A stretch of DNA of 64,000 nt from Saposhnikovia divaricata (lineage: Eukaryota; Streptophyta; Magnoliopsida; Apiales; Apiaceae): contig CM071596.1 in NCBI GenBank assembly GCA_036435485.1, positions 57,709,001 to 57,773,000 of the forward strand. The letters run 5' to 3'. The translations under genes were made by a program, and so were the position numbers. The notes below the pieces were generated by a model that ran no database searches, was not told the origin of the DNA, and saw only the letters and a program-made list of their open reading frames with translations. Numbering within the stretch: the first letter of the stretch is position 1; the number at the start of each line of letters is the position of its first letter. Shown here one piece after another: positions 48,991 to 60,400 of the stretch.

Positions 48991-49229
48991 TGAATATTTA
49001 TGTTTAGAACATCAAGGAACAAACCATTATTACAAAAAACTTTGTTTAGGGTTCTGTAATTGATTTTTGTTGAGAAATTTGAATGGCATTAGGTGGTTCA
49101 ATTTTAGTTGGTTGATGAATTTTGGTTGTAATGGTGGATTTTAATTTGTTGTAATAGCGAATATTGGTCGTAATGGTAGTATTTTATTGGTGCATTGTCT
49201 AGTTTATTTTTAGCTAATGAGAGAATTTA

Positions 49230-49795
49230 TAAGAAAACATGTTATAAATCATATCCTACAACAGCAATCTTGATAAAAGTGTTGTGTGTAAAAATGAACT
49301 ATTGTGGAAGAAGAAGAAAGACAACAGTCTAAATCTGAAGGACCTTTGTCTAAATTCTTAACACACAATAGAAAAAAATATGGGTGGGCTAAAAACAATT
49401 ATGCATTTTGAATCTAACAACACTTTTGAAGCTACAAAACATTGTACAAAAAGCATGAAGACAACGAATTCTATCACATGTAAATGTTGTGTGATTGTTG
49501 GTTTTGCATGCCTTTTATTCAGCGAAACAGTTGTGCACATTAAAATCCAACATTCAAAATTAACCAAACCGTTGTAATATCACCATAAGAACAATGCTTT
49601 ATACCATAACCGTTGTGGTTTCTGGGTTTGCTACAACGCTTTTTGAGCCTGGTGTGTTGTTGTTCCGGATATCAGACAACGATTTGTGTACCGTTGTGTG
49701 ATGTTGGTAAGAGACACCTGCTCGATAGACAACGCTATTCCAGGGCATCAGACAACGGGCAATAGCCAATGTATATTTCAGTTTTCCTTGTAGTG
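49230..49795. repeat. CACTA-3 right subterminal repeats
   Basis: Dispersed ACAACAG/TTGTTGT, AGACAACG and CCGTTGT motifs (near 49258, 49320, 49460, 49610, 49676, 49731, 49751) mirror the left end. Confidence 0.75.
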
Positions 49796-50849
49796 TGGTA
49801 AATATTTCTTCTCTATAATTAAGAAGTACTACATGGCAGTCAATTGTTTAGATATGAATTTTGTTTTGAAGTTACAATATGGTCAACTGCTTTAGCATGT
49901 TTCCATATCTATATATATGTTTCCTGAACCATAAAAGTCAGGTTACTTTTCTGGATAATAGCTCTTAAATATGTTCACCTAATTCACTTGTGGTGAAACA
50001 TACCTTGCTTAATTTTTGTAGAAATTAAATTGATATTTTCGGATATTTTTTTTCAAAATTTTGTTTCTTCAAAAGGCTAAAGAGTCTCTAGATGAGCCTG
50101 CCCCAGTAATTCCTCTCAAAGAGCCTAGCAAACCAAATGATGATTTAGACAATGAAAAAGAAACTTTGGACGTTGTTGAGGATTCACAATTTAATGCACC
50201 CTCCTCTTCGGAAATTGAAAGGGAGGTGGCACAGGTTTCTTCATCAAATCACATTGAGAACAAAGTTGCAGATATCGCCTCTGAAATTCAGACTGATAAG
50301 AGTCTTTTCACAAAAGAGAACTCTACAGAAGGTGCACCATTTTTTGATCCTGCGGGTGTAGTGGTAGGCAATGTATCTGGTGCTTTGCTAATTAAACAAC
50401 AAAGGGGCAGCAAAAACGTGAATGCTAACTCGACTGAAGCTGATGAACCAATGAAGGAGAAGATGGTTGAGAAAGATATGCCACTCGCAAATAAAGGTTC
50501 AACCAATGTAGCTGAAGTGGAAGTTTCTAGTGATGATGATTTAACATGCAAAATTAGCGAGTTTGTTATTAAAACACAAAAGAGCAAGACATCATCTGGC
50601 AAAAAACGGAAGGGGATGACTCCAAATAAACAAAAGGCCCAGATTGGTAAACCTAACAAAGAGAAGGGTACTAGTCACCAATTACAAAAGAAAAAGAAGG
50701 TACATGATAAATTAAATTATAATGCGTATCATATATATATTATCTGATGTACAACTCAAACTAAATTTCTTGATGCAGTTATTTATAGAGTATGGGGAAA
50801 ATCTGGTTGATACCAAAATTAGAGTTTGGTGGGAAGACGATCATGATCG

Positions 50850-51040
50850 AGTAAGTTTTTTTACATCTTCCTTATGTTTAACTAGGGAATTGAATAAAGT
50901 AATTCACATTTCCCTTACTCATCTTTTTTTTTTTTTAGTATCCCTCTTATGTAAGTTTTTTAAATCTCTCGTTATGTTTAACTAGGGAATTGAATAAAGT
51001 AACTCACATTTCCCTTACTCATCTTTTTTTTTTTTTTAGT
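50850..51040. repeat. ~110-bp tandem duplication in a PDS5 copy C intron
   Basis: Two copies of a block running from GTAAGTTTTTT through TGTTTAACTAGGGAATTGAA, TTTCCCTTACTCATC, a poly-T run and AGTATCCCTCTTAT. The first copy starts exactly at the splice donor of the 50779-50850 exon, so the duplication creates a second donor-like sequence at about 50951. Confidence 0.8.
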
Positions 51041-52358
51041 ATCCCTCTTATCCTAAATTTTTGAGTTTGACAAGGCACATTTCCTGTACAAGTTATTAAT
51101 TTGTTAATTAAATATTGTCAACTTAGATCTGGTATGTGGAATCCAATGTATTTTGGGTAACAACATCTCATGATGCATGTAGGGTTCGTATGTTATGCAT
51201 TTATAAATGTAACTTAATATTTAAGAACAATATCTGAAATTTCTTAGTTAAAAATTTGGAATATATTGGGGATCGTAACAATTTTAAATGTCTACCATGT
51301 TCATTGTAGGTTTTATGAGGATGTTGTTGCTTCATTCGACCCTGATAACAAGAACACAAGGTAGAATGAATTGTCTTCATATGTATATTTTTTTACTAAT
51401 TATGTGCTCGAAGTAAACACAAGGTAAAAAGTATTCTTTTTCCTTATTAAACACTTTAGGTGCTATATGATGATGGAGATGTAGAAATTCTTAATATGAA
51501 AAATGAGACATGGGAATTTGTGAGCGATGAAACCATCGAGGTGAGATAAACATTATTATTTGTACATAATTTTTTGTGATTTCTTCAAGTCCTAAAAGTG
51601 CATTCTTTTTACAGAACAAGCAAGGAGACATGAGGTGGAGGGAGGGTGTTTCAGCCAAAACGTAATTGATTCTCTTGATGTGGTGATAAAAAGAATTTGT
51701 GCGGATAAAATTTCTATATATTTATACATGAGGTGTTTAATGACTATTCTTATGATATATTGCTTGTGAAGAATTGTGCATATGGTCATGAGTTCAAATA
51801 AAGTGAATCTATTTTGGAATAACGCAGACCAACCTTATTTACTTCTTTGCAAGTGCAATGTGAGATCCTTGAAAGGAAAGATCGTTTCAAGGGTAGAATT
51901 TTGATGATGTTCTGCGCCATCAATATGTAATAGAAAAAATGATATTTTCCATCAAATTTTTGGATGCTTAAATGTTGGTTGGTAAGCTTAAATGTTGGTA
52001 GTCATACCAGATATAATCGACCAAAATGATAGACCAAGTAGCCAAATTTTTTCATTACACCTGCTGCAGCTTTTGTGTTTTTAGTATATGTTTCCTATTA
52101 TTACCGATGCGTTAAGAATTATAAATTAAAGTTGTACATACAGTAATGATGATTTTGATCTCTGTTGAATTCGATAGATCAAGAAGCAAAGCAGTGAAGT
52201 CGGATAAAGATGGCGGCAAATCTTTCCCTGGTAATGTTGAATCTATTAGGCCAAAAAGACAATCCAAGTCCCACAGAGGAAAGATAGCCTCCAAGAGCAA
52301 GAGCAAAACATCGCAACTTGGAAGCAGAAGTGATGGCAAGGGGAGAAGGAGATCTTGA

Positions 52359-53160
52359 TGCTTTGATGTAGTGTATTTTGTGTAACCAGCAATAATTCCG
52401 GTTTCCCAAGTCGGTTTGCTTTAATCATCTACAGTCCTAACTTGTCATTATTAGCAGCTTACATGAATGATATGATATGAATTATTGTCTCATGAATTAG
52501 ACATATAAGAAATATTTTTACTCTTGTGATGTGTTATGTTTTTCCAACATAATGTTTATTATTATTTTTGATGTGATGTGGTATATTTAGTTTTTGTGAG
52601 AGGGTTGTTAAGTAACAGATTCATCTACACTTTAATTAACTTTTAAAGTGACAGATAAATGCCTCAAATGAATCTTATGTTTTTTTTGGCATCATTTTTG
52701 GAATTTTTCTAGGAACTAAAGAACTCCAATGATAGGGTTCCTCATAAAATGTGCCAAAAAATTGTACAATACACATAAATGTGTGAAACATGAAAAGTAA
52801 TTTTTTTCATTATTGGTCCCACTTGACACCCTCCACCACCATGCCAATATTTGGCATCTCATGGCACCTCATGTCAATGATTTGATATTTCATTCTATAA
52901 AGCTAGGTACAATATATAAATTTTGAGAATCTAAATATGGAAAGATCAAAGTGATATTCTTCTGAAATAAATTGATTTAGGGAATATTTCAACACCTCAT
53001 TCCACCTATTTCATTGTTGGAACTGCTCTCATAAAGCACTGTTGTCGCTTAGTCATCTGGTAATTTGAGTTCTGATTAAAGTTTGTTATGCCTCTTTCAT
53101 TTAAACTTAGATATTAAATTGAAATTAATTAAGATGCTTAAACTCAGACTAACATGAGAC
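52359..53160. other. Intergenic sequence between PDS5 copies C and D
   Basis: The 3' flank of copy C, then a stretch at 52680-53035 with inverted-looking blocks (TTGGCATCATTTTTGG, ATATTTGGCATCTCATGG, GAGGTGTTGAAATATTCC-like) that may be a decayed MITE. No gene seen. Confidence 0.4.
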
Positions 53161-53786
53161 TGATGGATCAGTATTGAAATTTGATATTTTTATCTAAGGT
53201 GTTGGAGCATCTCCAGCTAGCTCTATCTTCGCTCACAACTTGAAATTACATGAATGAAATATTTTTATAGAAAAAGCAAAAGGAGACCGGGATGGGAATG
53301 AGTGTATGAACATGATCAAGGTTTGAGGATAAAAGAAATGCTTGAGAAATGTTATAAATATGGTCATCAGTTGAAATTTTAAGTGGCCTTGTTTGGAACA
53401 CACACCAACCTAGATTATTTAATATAAATTTCAATATGTGAGTTCCTCATGTAGAAATTCTTCGGTATACATAAAGAGTTGTATAAGGGTAAAACCATAA
53501 GGATATTTTTTTGCTAATAATATGTATATAAAGATTTAATTTGTGGTTGTTTTTCTCAATGTGAAGTATCTTTTTTCTATCACTATCGATTTGTTAAAGA
53601 ATGTATAATCGATTTAATATTCATGGTTTTGACAGGGGCTCTTGTTGAATTGAACAGATCAAGCAGCAAATCTGTCAAATCAAAGCAACTCCAAGCAGTG
53701 GAAGTCAGTTCCAAAATCAAGAGCAAAAGCAAAGCACCCCTAGTTTAAAGCACGGAATTGATGGCAAGGGTAAAAAGAGGTCATGA
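53160..53786 (+). pseudogene. PDS5-like fragment D, terminal intron and exon
   Basis: Intron-like sequence (GGTCATCAGTTGAAATTTTA near 53355, AACACACACCAACCTAG near 53397) parallels the last intron of copy C. The exon from about 53659 reads SSSKSVKSKQLQAVEVSSKI and KSKSKAPLV, then a stop, with the remaining DGKGKKRS-type tail in a shifted frame ending ATGA near 53786. No Tudor exons precede it. It most resembles fragment B, including GCACCCCT(A/G)GTTTAAA, so B and D probably share a common ancestor distinct from A and C. Confidence 0.7.
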
Positions 53787-54150
53787 GGTTCTGAGTAGTG
53801 AACAACAATTTACTGGTTTGGTCCGTTCATGAGGCGAAACGAGTTCACCAGGCTTTGGTGTTAATTCTTAATTGTATATTAACATGTCTCTTTGTGAAAT
53901 TAAACTACTATTATAATGTAGTGGGTGAGGAGTTTTTTTTTATATAAGCCGATTTATATTTCAAACAAGGATGAAACCCTTGTCTAGGGTTACAAAAGTT
54001 GCATGCTTATCAGTCACCATGCCATACCAGTACATAAGCTTGATATTCTGCTCGCTTCATCAACTTAAAACTAAATACCAATACAGGCTAATACTACCAC
54101 TAAGCTATAACAAAATTGGGTAGTTTCCTGATACTATTACTGAACTCCTC
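53787..54150. other. Noncoding 3' flank of PDS5 fragment D
   Basis: No recognised feature. It ends near the stop codon of the minus-strand RNase H-like remnant. Confidence 0.4.
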
Positions 54151-54953
54151 TTAGTCCACCTCGACTACTGGTGTGTCTCCCATGAACACCATTCCTTGAC
54201 CTGTTGCTAAACCACCATGGATCTGTTCCTCAGCCATCACCTCTTGATCTTGATTGTTATCTATGTCCATTTCTCTGTCCAAGCCAACATTTGAGGGCAC
54301 GTCGGCTTGCCCCAGTCCCATTATCTCAGTCTGATCAGATGGGAGGTCATCTTCTTCAAAGTTTACTCGGCTAGGTGCTCCGTCCGGAATTATGACTTCT
54401 TGATAACTAGGATCATCAATGCCCATACCCATGTCCCATTCCAGTTGTTTCTAGACCCCTCCAACCGGCCTGTTACAGGTATACAACATGTCGCATACCC
54501 TTCTACCTAGACTTGAAAGGAACCTTGCAAGTTTGTTTGTTGCTGGCACAATGTAAGCAATTCTGCAGAACCACCAGATATCTCTGAGCCTGTCAATCTG
54601 GGAGGCAATTTGATAAACACTTGCCGGAGCTCCAATGTGGTAGTTCTTGACCACCATGAAAGCCTCCAAGTTATCCGTATCCAGTATTACGTCGCGATAT
54701 CCTAATTTAAAAGCACGACGAAGTGCAATAAAAATTGCCTAAAGCTGGTTTCCCAGGGCTGATAGCTGAGGGATCACTCCTATGGTGAGATGCTTAAGAA
54801 TGCCATCTGAATTCCTGTAGATCGCACTGATAGCAGTGCGAAAACCATACATCGATGGAGTCCTGGAGGATGAGCCGTGAACATTGATTTTGAGTATCCC
54901 AGGAGGGAGAGGAACCCAGTGTTATATATGACAGATTCAAAAATGGTATCTAG
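54151..54953 (-). pseudogene. RNase H-like (RVT_3) protein remnant, main part
   Basis: On the minus strand, from the CACTA-4 junction: LDTIFESVIYN, then LLGYSKSMFTAHPPG-like frame changes, AISAIYRNSDGILK, a stop, AIFIALRRAFKLGYRDVILD, TDNLEAFMVVKNYHIGAPAS, ARFLSSLGRRV, then an acidic tail (MGMGIDDPSYQEVI ... DTPVVEVD). The FKLGYRDVILDTDNLEA block is the plant RNase H-like (RVT_3) fold common in non-LTR-related and host proteins. The frame is interrupted by stops. Its first part lies at 63065-63120, beyond CACTA-4. Confidence 0.65.
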
Positions 54954-55790
54954 CACTACAAGAAATTTGGCCAATTATGACGGCCAACTTGTGACGGAAG
55001 GCATTTTCCCGCCTAACTTACGACGGAATTTCAAATCCGTTGTAAATTTGGCGCCGAATTTCCGACGAAAAACAAATTCGTCACAAGTTAATTATTTTAT
55101 TAATAAAATTTTGCTGACCAAGTCAACTCGGGAAAGTGGAAACGTTTAAAAGCTGAATTTGTGACGGAAATTCCGTCGTAAATTACCTTACGACGGATTC
55201 CGTCGTAAGTTTGTTTTTTGGTAATAAATTTAATGGTAAAATAAATTAACTTTTTTGGTGGAAAAAAACGACGTGGTTTAACAATTAACTTACGACGGAT
55301 TTCCGTCGTAAGTTTGGTTGTTGGAATGAAATTTTATTATAAATTGAATTAATTTTATTAATGCAGGAGATGACGTCAACTAGAAATGAACTTATGACGG
55401 AATTTCCGTCGTAAGTTTGTCTGTGTAAAATTCACATCACATTTGCTGCCTGTTCTCTAACATTGTATTCCTCCCATTTTTTCTTCTAAGCAAAAACACA
55501 TCTTCATATCTTCCAGTAAATAACATGACATAGCAACAACGATTGCAACAATCATCAATGTAAGGATTTTCATAATCCGTCGTAAGTTATTCAGAATTCT
55601 GGGTAATTTACGACGGATTATGAAGATCGTCGTAATTATGGTTAATTTATTATGAAATTTTTTAGTAACTTACGACGGATTATGAATATCGTCATAATTC
55701 TGGGTATCTTATGACGAAATATCCGTCATAAGTTATCCAAAATTATGACGATATTCATAATCCGTCGTAAATATCGGGTTCTTCCAAATT
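54954..55790. repeat. CACTA-4 left subterminal repeats
   Basis: More than a dozen copies of TTACGACGGA/TCCGTCGTAAG (for example near 55017, 55157, 55190, 55287, 55390, 55576, 55669, 55757), many arranged as hairpins such as TTACGACGGATTTCCGTCG. Right-end counterparts lie at 62640-63050. Confidence 0.88.
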
Positions 55791-55899
55791 TTTTCTTATT
55801 GTGTATACATCAACCACAAAGATTAATGTTACACAAGGCTTAAAAGTGATATTATATGACTACTTAAAAGTGGTTAACAACATTAATATTATAAATAAC

Positions 55900-56230
55900 G
55901 GATAGAAATCTAGTACCCCTAAATAGGGTTTCGCCCTTGATTCGTGTTTTGAACTTTTTCAAATCATTTCTCGACGATCCAATCGTACGAATGTTAAGAT
56001 CCATCCCTTTTAATGTTATTGCCAAAATTTCTAAAAAAATAAATTTATTTAATTTGATAATTTAACGGTCAACTACTACTTGGATTAGTAACCCTAAATA
56101 AGGTTTTGTCCCTGATTAATGTTTCGATTTTTTTTAAAACAAGTCTCAACGATCCAACCGTACGGATGTTAAGATCCATCATTTTTAAATAGAAGTGTTT
56201 ACTTATACAATAATTTTATCTAGTTTTATT
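55900..56230. repeat. Two ~176-bp units related to the CACTA-3 array
   Basis: CGACGATCCAATCGTACGAA at about 55974 and CAACGATCCAACCGTACGGA at about 56150, each followed by TGTTAAGATCCATC and preceded by a CCCTAAATA(A)GG(G)TTT block. The spacing and motif match the ~169-bp half units of CACTA-3. Confidence 0.7.
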
Positions 56231-57424
56231 ATTTTTTTGATTTTCCTCCCATTTTAACTAGTTTGTAAACTAAAATAAAAATTAAATAAAAATTTGGAAA
56301 AAAGCTAAATTTTGAACTAAAATTCATACACAACCAAGTGGTCTTACTCACTATTTGTGTGATGAATCTTATCCTAATATTAATAAATTTTCATTTGTTT
56401 GATTTTTCCCTATTTTTAACTAGTTTGTAAAATTAATAAAAAAATACAAAAATGGCAAAATTTGAATATAAAATTTGGTCGTATGACTTTGTGGGTGTGT
56501 ATTAAATTTGGGAAATACATGTATAATATTAAAAATAATCATTGATTTAAATGTTAATAAATTATATAATCATAATAAATATATTGTAAAATACGAAATT
56601 TTTATTTTATGTAAGATTAATCCATGTAGATGCAGTTTTCCTAAAAATTTTGGGAAAAATTCAATCAACCGCCCAATCTACAAAACGACACCGTATTAGA
56701 TCAAAACGACGCTGTGCCATAAACACCTTTTACTTTCACTTTGTGTCTCTCCTTTTTACTTTTTGGGTAAAGACTCTCTCTTCTCTTCAGCTGCTGGGCT
56801 ACTGCGATTGAAACAAGCCGATTTCAAGCTGATTGAAACCGAATACAAGCCGATCTCAAACCGATTACAATGATTCTCACGTTTTTCGTTGTGATTTCAA
56901 GGTAAAAGATCGAAGATTCTTCTTGTGTTGCTATATTTTTTTTACTCTATTGATAGCATGCATGTATGTGTATCTAATTCGTAATATTATTAACACAATT
57001 AACACTGGGTATCTCTTATTATGGTTCAAAATCAGATTTTAAACCTTCTATATGTTAATGGGTATCTATATGTTTTACTGGGTATCTGTATCTATCACTT
57101 GGTATCTATATTTTGATCCTCGTATGTGATTATTGCACTCCTTTTAGCCATAAGATATTTATTTGCTAATTGTATGTTTTTCTACACACGCCTTGCTCCG
57201 GATATAATTTGTTATATATTAATTTCAACTTGAAGTAATTAAAAAGCTAATATGTACACATAATTTCTTAGAAATAGTTATACTCATAACCCGTGCAGTA
57301 TGCTAGTTGTGTGTAGTTTTTCTGGGTTTTATTTTGGGAGTAGGACAACTTGAATTAATTTTTTCTTGTTATTATATATATTTTCTTACCATGGTATATG
57401 TCTTTTCTTTTCAGTGTTCTTGGG
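56231..57424 (+). promoter_or_regulatory. CACTA-4 promoter and 5' leader region (inferred)
   Basis: Noncoding and AT-rich, with a CTCTCTCTTCTCTTCAGCTG leader-like stretch at 56770-56790 and a possible 5' UTR intron ending at the AG at 57414. No coding family recognised. The assignment follows from position before the TNP1-like gene. Confidence 0.35.
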
Positions 57425-60400
57425 ATGATGGCAGGGAGGAGAGCTGCGAGTGGAAGGGGTTTCGGTAGTGGCCGGGGAAGTGGTGGTCGGGGCAGTGGTA
57501 ATAATGGTGGCCGAGGGGATAACGTTGGCAGCAGGGGTCGGAGGGACACCCATAGAGGAGAGAGTAGTGCTGCTGGTGCTAGAGGAGGACGTAGTCGAGG
57601 TGCTAGTGGAGGAAACCGACGTAGGCTTAGGGACGAAGATGAAAACTCTGAGTGTGATCCTTGGGACGATGACTGGATGCAGATTCTACAACATGGAGTA
57701 GATGCTGATCAAGGAAGCGGTGGTCGGGGCAGTGGCAATGGTGGCTTGGAGGGAAATGACAATGGTGGCCCAGGGGCCAATGATGGCAGTGGTGGTCGGG
57801 GAACCAATGGTTATGGTAGTGGTAACAATGGTGGCCAGGGGGGTAACGATGACAGTGGGGGGCAGGGGGACACCCGTGGAAGTGGTGTTGGGGGGCATGG
57901 TTGCGGTGTTAGTGGTATCAGAGAGAGTAGTGGTGCTGGTGCTAGGGGAGAACGTAGTCGAGGTGCTAATGGAGGAAGGCGACGTAGGCTTGATGATAAA
58001 GATGAAAACTCTGAGTGTCTTCTTTGGGACAACGCGGGGAGGCGTATTCTTCCACTTGGAGAAGGTGCTGATCCTCGTAGCCACAGGACACGTGGCTATT
58101 CTCCTGGTGGATTCGGTTCATACCCTGAGACCCCGACAGTTGTTCGCATCTCTGGAAACTTGTAAGTTAACAAACTAGTAATATTAATTGATTATGGTGA
58201 TGATTAGTTGATTAATTAGTAAGTATCTTGCTAGTAAGTATCTTCCTGTTTCCTTTTCTTTTGATAATTATAAACTACTGCTTATACATTCAAGCTGTGC
58301 TTATGTCAAAGAGTGATAATAACCTCTTTATAAGTGTCCCCATATATCTAGGAGGGGCATAAGTCAAAGGCACAGCACCAGTTCTCCTCTCAAAAAATTA
58401 ATCGTTCTCATATATTTCCTATGCGAAGAAGCATGTAACTTACCACCAGAAGCAACACTGTCCATAGATATATTAGTGGTGTTGACATAGATGAACTTTG
58501 CCTGAGTAAGATTAGCATTCAAGCCATCAACAAGTGGCTTGATTCTTTCATTGAATAATGCAACTGCATCATTAACCTTATCCACACACCCTGATGCATT
58601 CTTATACCCAAATAAAAATATTTGTGCTGGTGTACAACCTAGTAGACCAAGTCCAAGAACAGCAACTTTTCGAGCTACAGAATCATATAAAGACTATATA
58701 TGTTAAAAAAATAGTAATAAAACTAGAAGAAACAAAGTAATTAATTGTGGTTACTTTATATTCAAAACATTTCATATTGTTTGATACCTCAAGCTGTTTG
58801 GAGTATTTTTCAATGAGGACATCTGCATATTCCTCTGGTGTATAAAAACTGCTTGTAGGGTAATGATGGGGCATAAAATAGTTGTTAATGTAATCACTAC
58901 CTCCCATTGCAACTGTATACATGCACTTGCCTAGGTACTCCTTGGTATAACTTATATTTCTCTGTAAAGCAACTAGTCGTAAAACTGTAAGTCTGTGGTT
59001 ACGCAACTGTTGGTCTAAGCAAATCCTTCCGCCCTGTGACAATTATGTTATGGCATGTGAGAGTGATATGATTTAATCCATGTTTGTTTTGAAAGCATTT
59101 CTACAAATTTTTTAATTTATTTACCAGGTTGTGTCCGGATTCAGGGAGAATTCCAGCTCCTCCAAATTTATTTCTACAAATTTTTCAATTTATTTCTACA
59201 AATTTTTCAATTTTTCCGCAATTTGATCACTCTACTACCCCAGGAAACCAACCTCAAATAGTTTAATGTAAAATATCACAATAATGTGGTGAAAGCCAAT
59301 TAACTAACCTTATAGGAGTTTATCAGTTCTCCTCAACAACCAGCTCTGATAGTACATACATTTAAGATGAATTATGAGATTGTTATAAATATCTTGATTA
59401 CTAGATAGCTGATACAGGTCTGATCAGCTTGGTAGTCAAGGTCTTGATCAGCTAATTTTTTCTTTTTAGTTGAAATATAAAAGTACAATCTTCATACCTC
59501 GAGTAAGTCAATTTATGTGATATTCATGTGGTTTATTAGCATTTCAGGATAGATTGTCCAAAGGCATTGCGAAATTTACTGGCAATTATTCGCATGTTGT
59601 GGCCAGATGGTTGTGTAGGCGTGAAAGAGATTGATAGGAACTCTCCAAAGTTTTGGGATGACTGTATAGATGAGTTCTTTGTATATCATTTATCTTTGAC
59701 ATTTAAAATGAAATTATGTTGTATTTATTGTCTTGTTATTATATGTTACGACTTCTTTTTATTTTGCAGCGCTACTACATGTGGGATCCAGAATTTGCCA
59801 CTAAAGATGAGGCAAAGGCTTCTATACTTGCAGTCCTACGTGAAAAATTGCGCCGTGCACTTAGTGATGATAAGAAAAGGGCTGATAAACTAAAAAAAGC
59901 TGGAGGCACTTACATAGAGCACAGGCCCTTATATATGAAACCTGGTGTTTGGTCCAAAATAGCCAAGTACTGGAAAGTGATGAGTTTCAGAAAAAGTCTG
60001 ATGCTGGTAAGAAAGCTCGAAAATCAGTAAAACTGCCTCACACATCTGGTGCACGTTCATTTGATCGACATCGTCGGGTATGCTACTTTATAATAATATT
60101 TAACTTTCTTCTTACATTTAAACTGATATTGGATATTTTCATATATCTTGTCATTGTAAATTGAAATAAGAATGGGTTGATATTGAAATATTATGCTATA
60201 AGCGTAATACTTATTTTGTAAACTTCTATTGAAACTTCTTGAACAGGATTATGTTGAAAAGCATGGCAAACTCAATACCCTAGTTGTCTATAGGGATTGT
60301 CATACATTGAAAGACCCGGCTAGGCTGGGTCAGTGGATTACTGAGGCTGCTATGGATATCATTGTAAGCATTCATACTTCATAAATCTCATACTCGGTGC

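Larger units (their letters stand above)
43924..49795 (+). mobile_element. CACTA-3, Pack-type CACTA inserted at a PDS5 splice donor
   Basis: The left end CACTACAAGACAAGAGC (43924) is matched by the inverse of CACTACAAGGAAAACTG at 49795. The 3-bp target-site duplication TGG lies at 43921-43923 and 49796-49798. Subterminal regions hold repeated AGACAACG/CGTTGTCT motifs. The 5,872 bp include a 338-bp dimer repeat array (44500-46690) and, on the + strand, three captured coding segments (47345-47640, 47880-48509, 48686-48990). It has no transposase and so is non-autonomous. An internal CACTACAAAAAATTTT at 44331 may be a nested older end. Confidence 0.9.
42873..52358 (+). pseudogene. PDS5C: PDS5-like copy C, interrupted by CACTA-3
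   Basis: Readable exons: about 42873-43039 (VMKALVEEPLLKHFDNDVKV), 43118-43299 (FSRSYNKRISIFNN, MLDLECDSLIVEMFQ), 43516-43642 (DYHPESIFTYMESIMTLVIE), 43725-43922 (RKLGEKVLERCASKVKPYLL), then beyond the transposon 50076-50699 (acidic/lysine-rich linker), 50779-50850 (YGENLVDTKIRVWWEDDHDR), 51310-51357, 51460-51540, 51615-51661 and 52178-52358 (basic tail). The order is HEAT-like region, linker, Tudor, tail, as in PDS5C-type cohesin cofactors. The first N-terminal exon is missing, CACTA-3 sits on the 43922 splice donor, and the 51310 Tudor exon lacks one base relative to copy A, shifting the frame. It is therefore judged a pseudogene. Confidence 0.85.

Noticed and set aside
57686..58084. Minus-strand and alternate-frame ORFs over the glycine-rich exon
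   Set aside because: They are shadows of the Gly/Arg-rich exon of the CACTA-4 gene. The + frame is supported by the splice structure and downstream domain.
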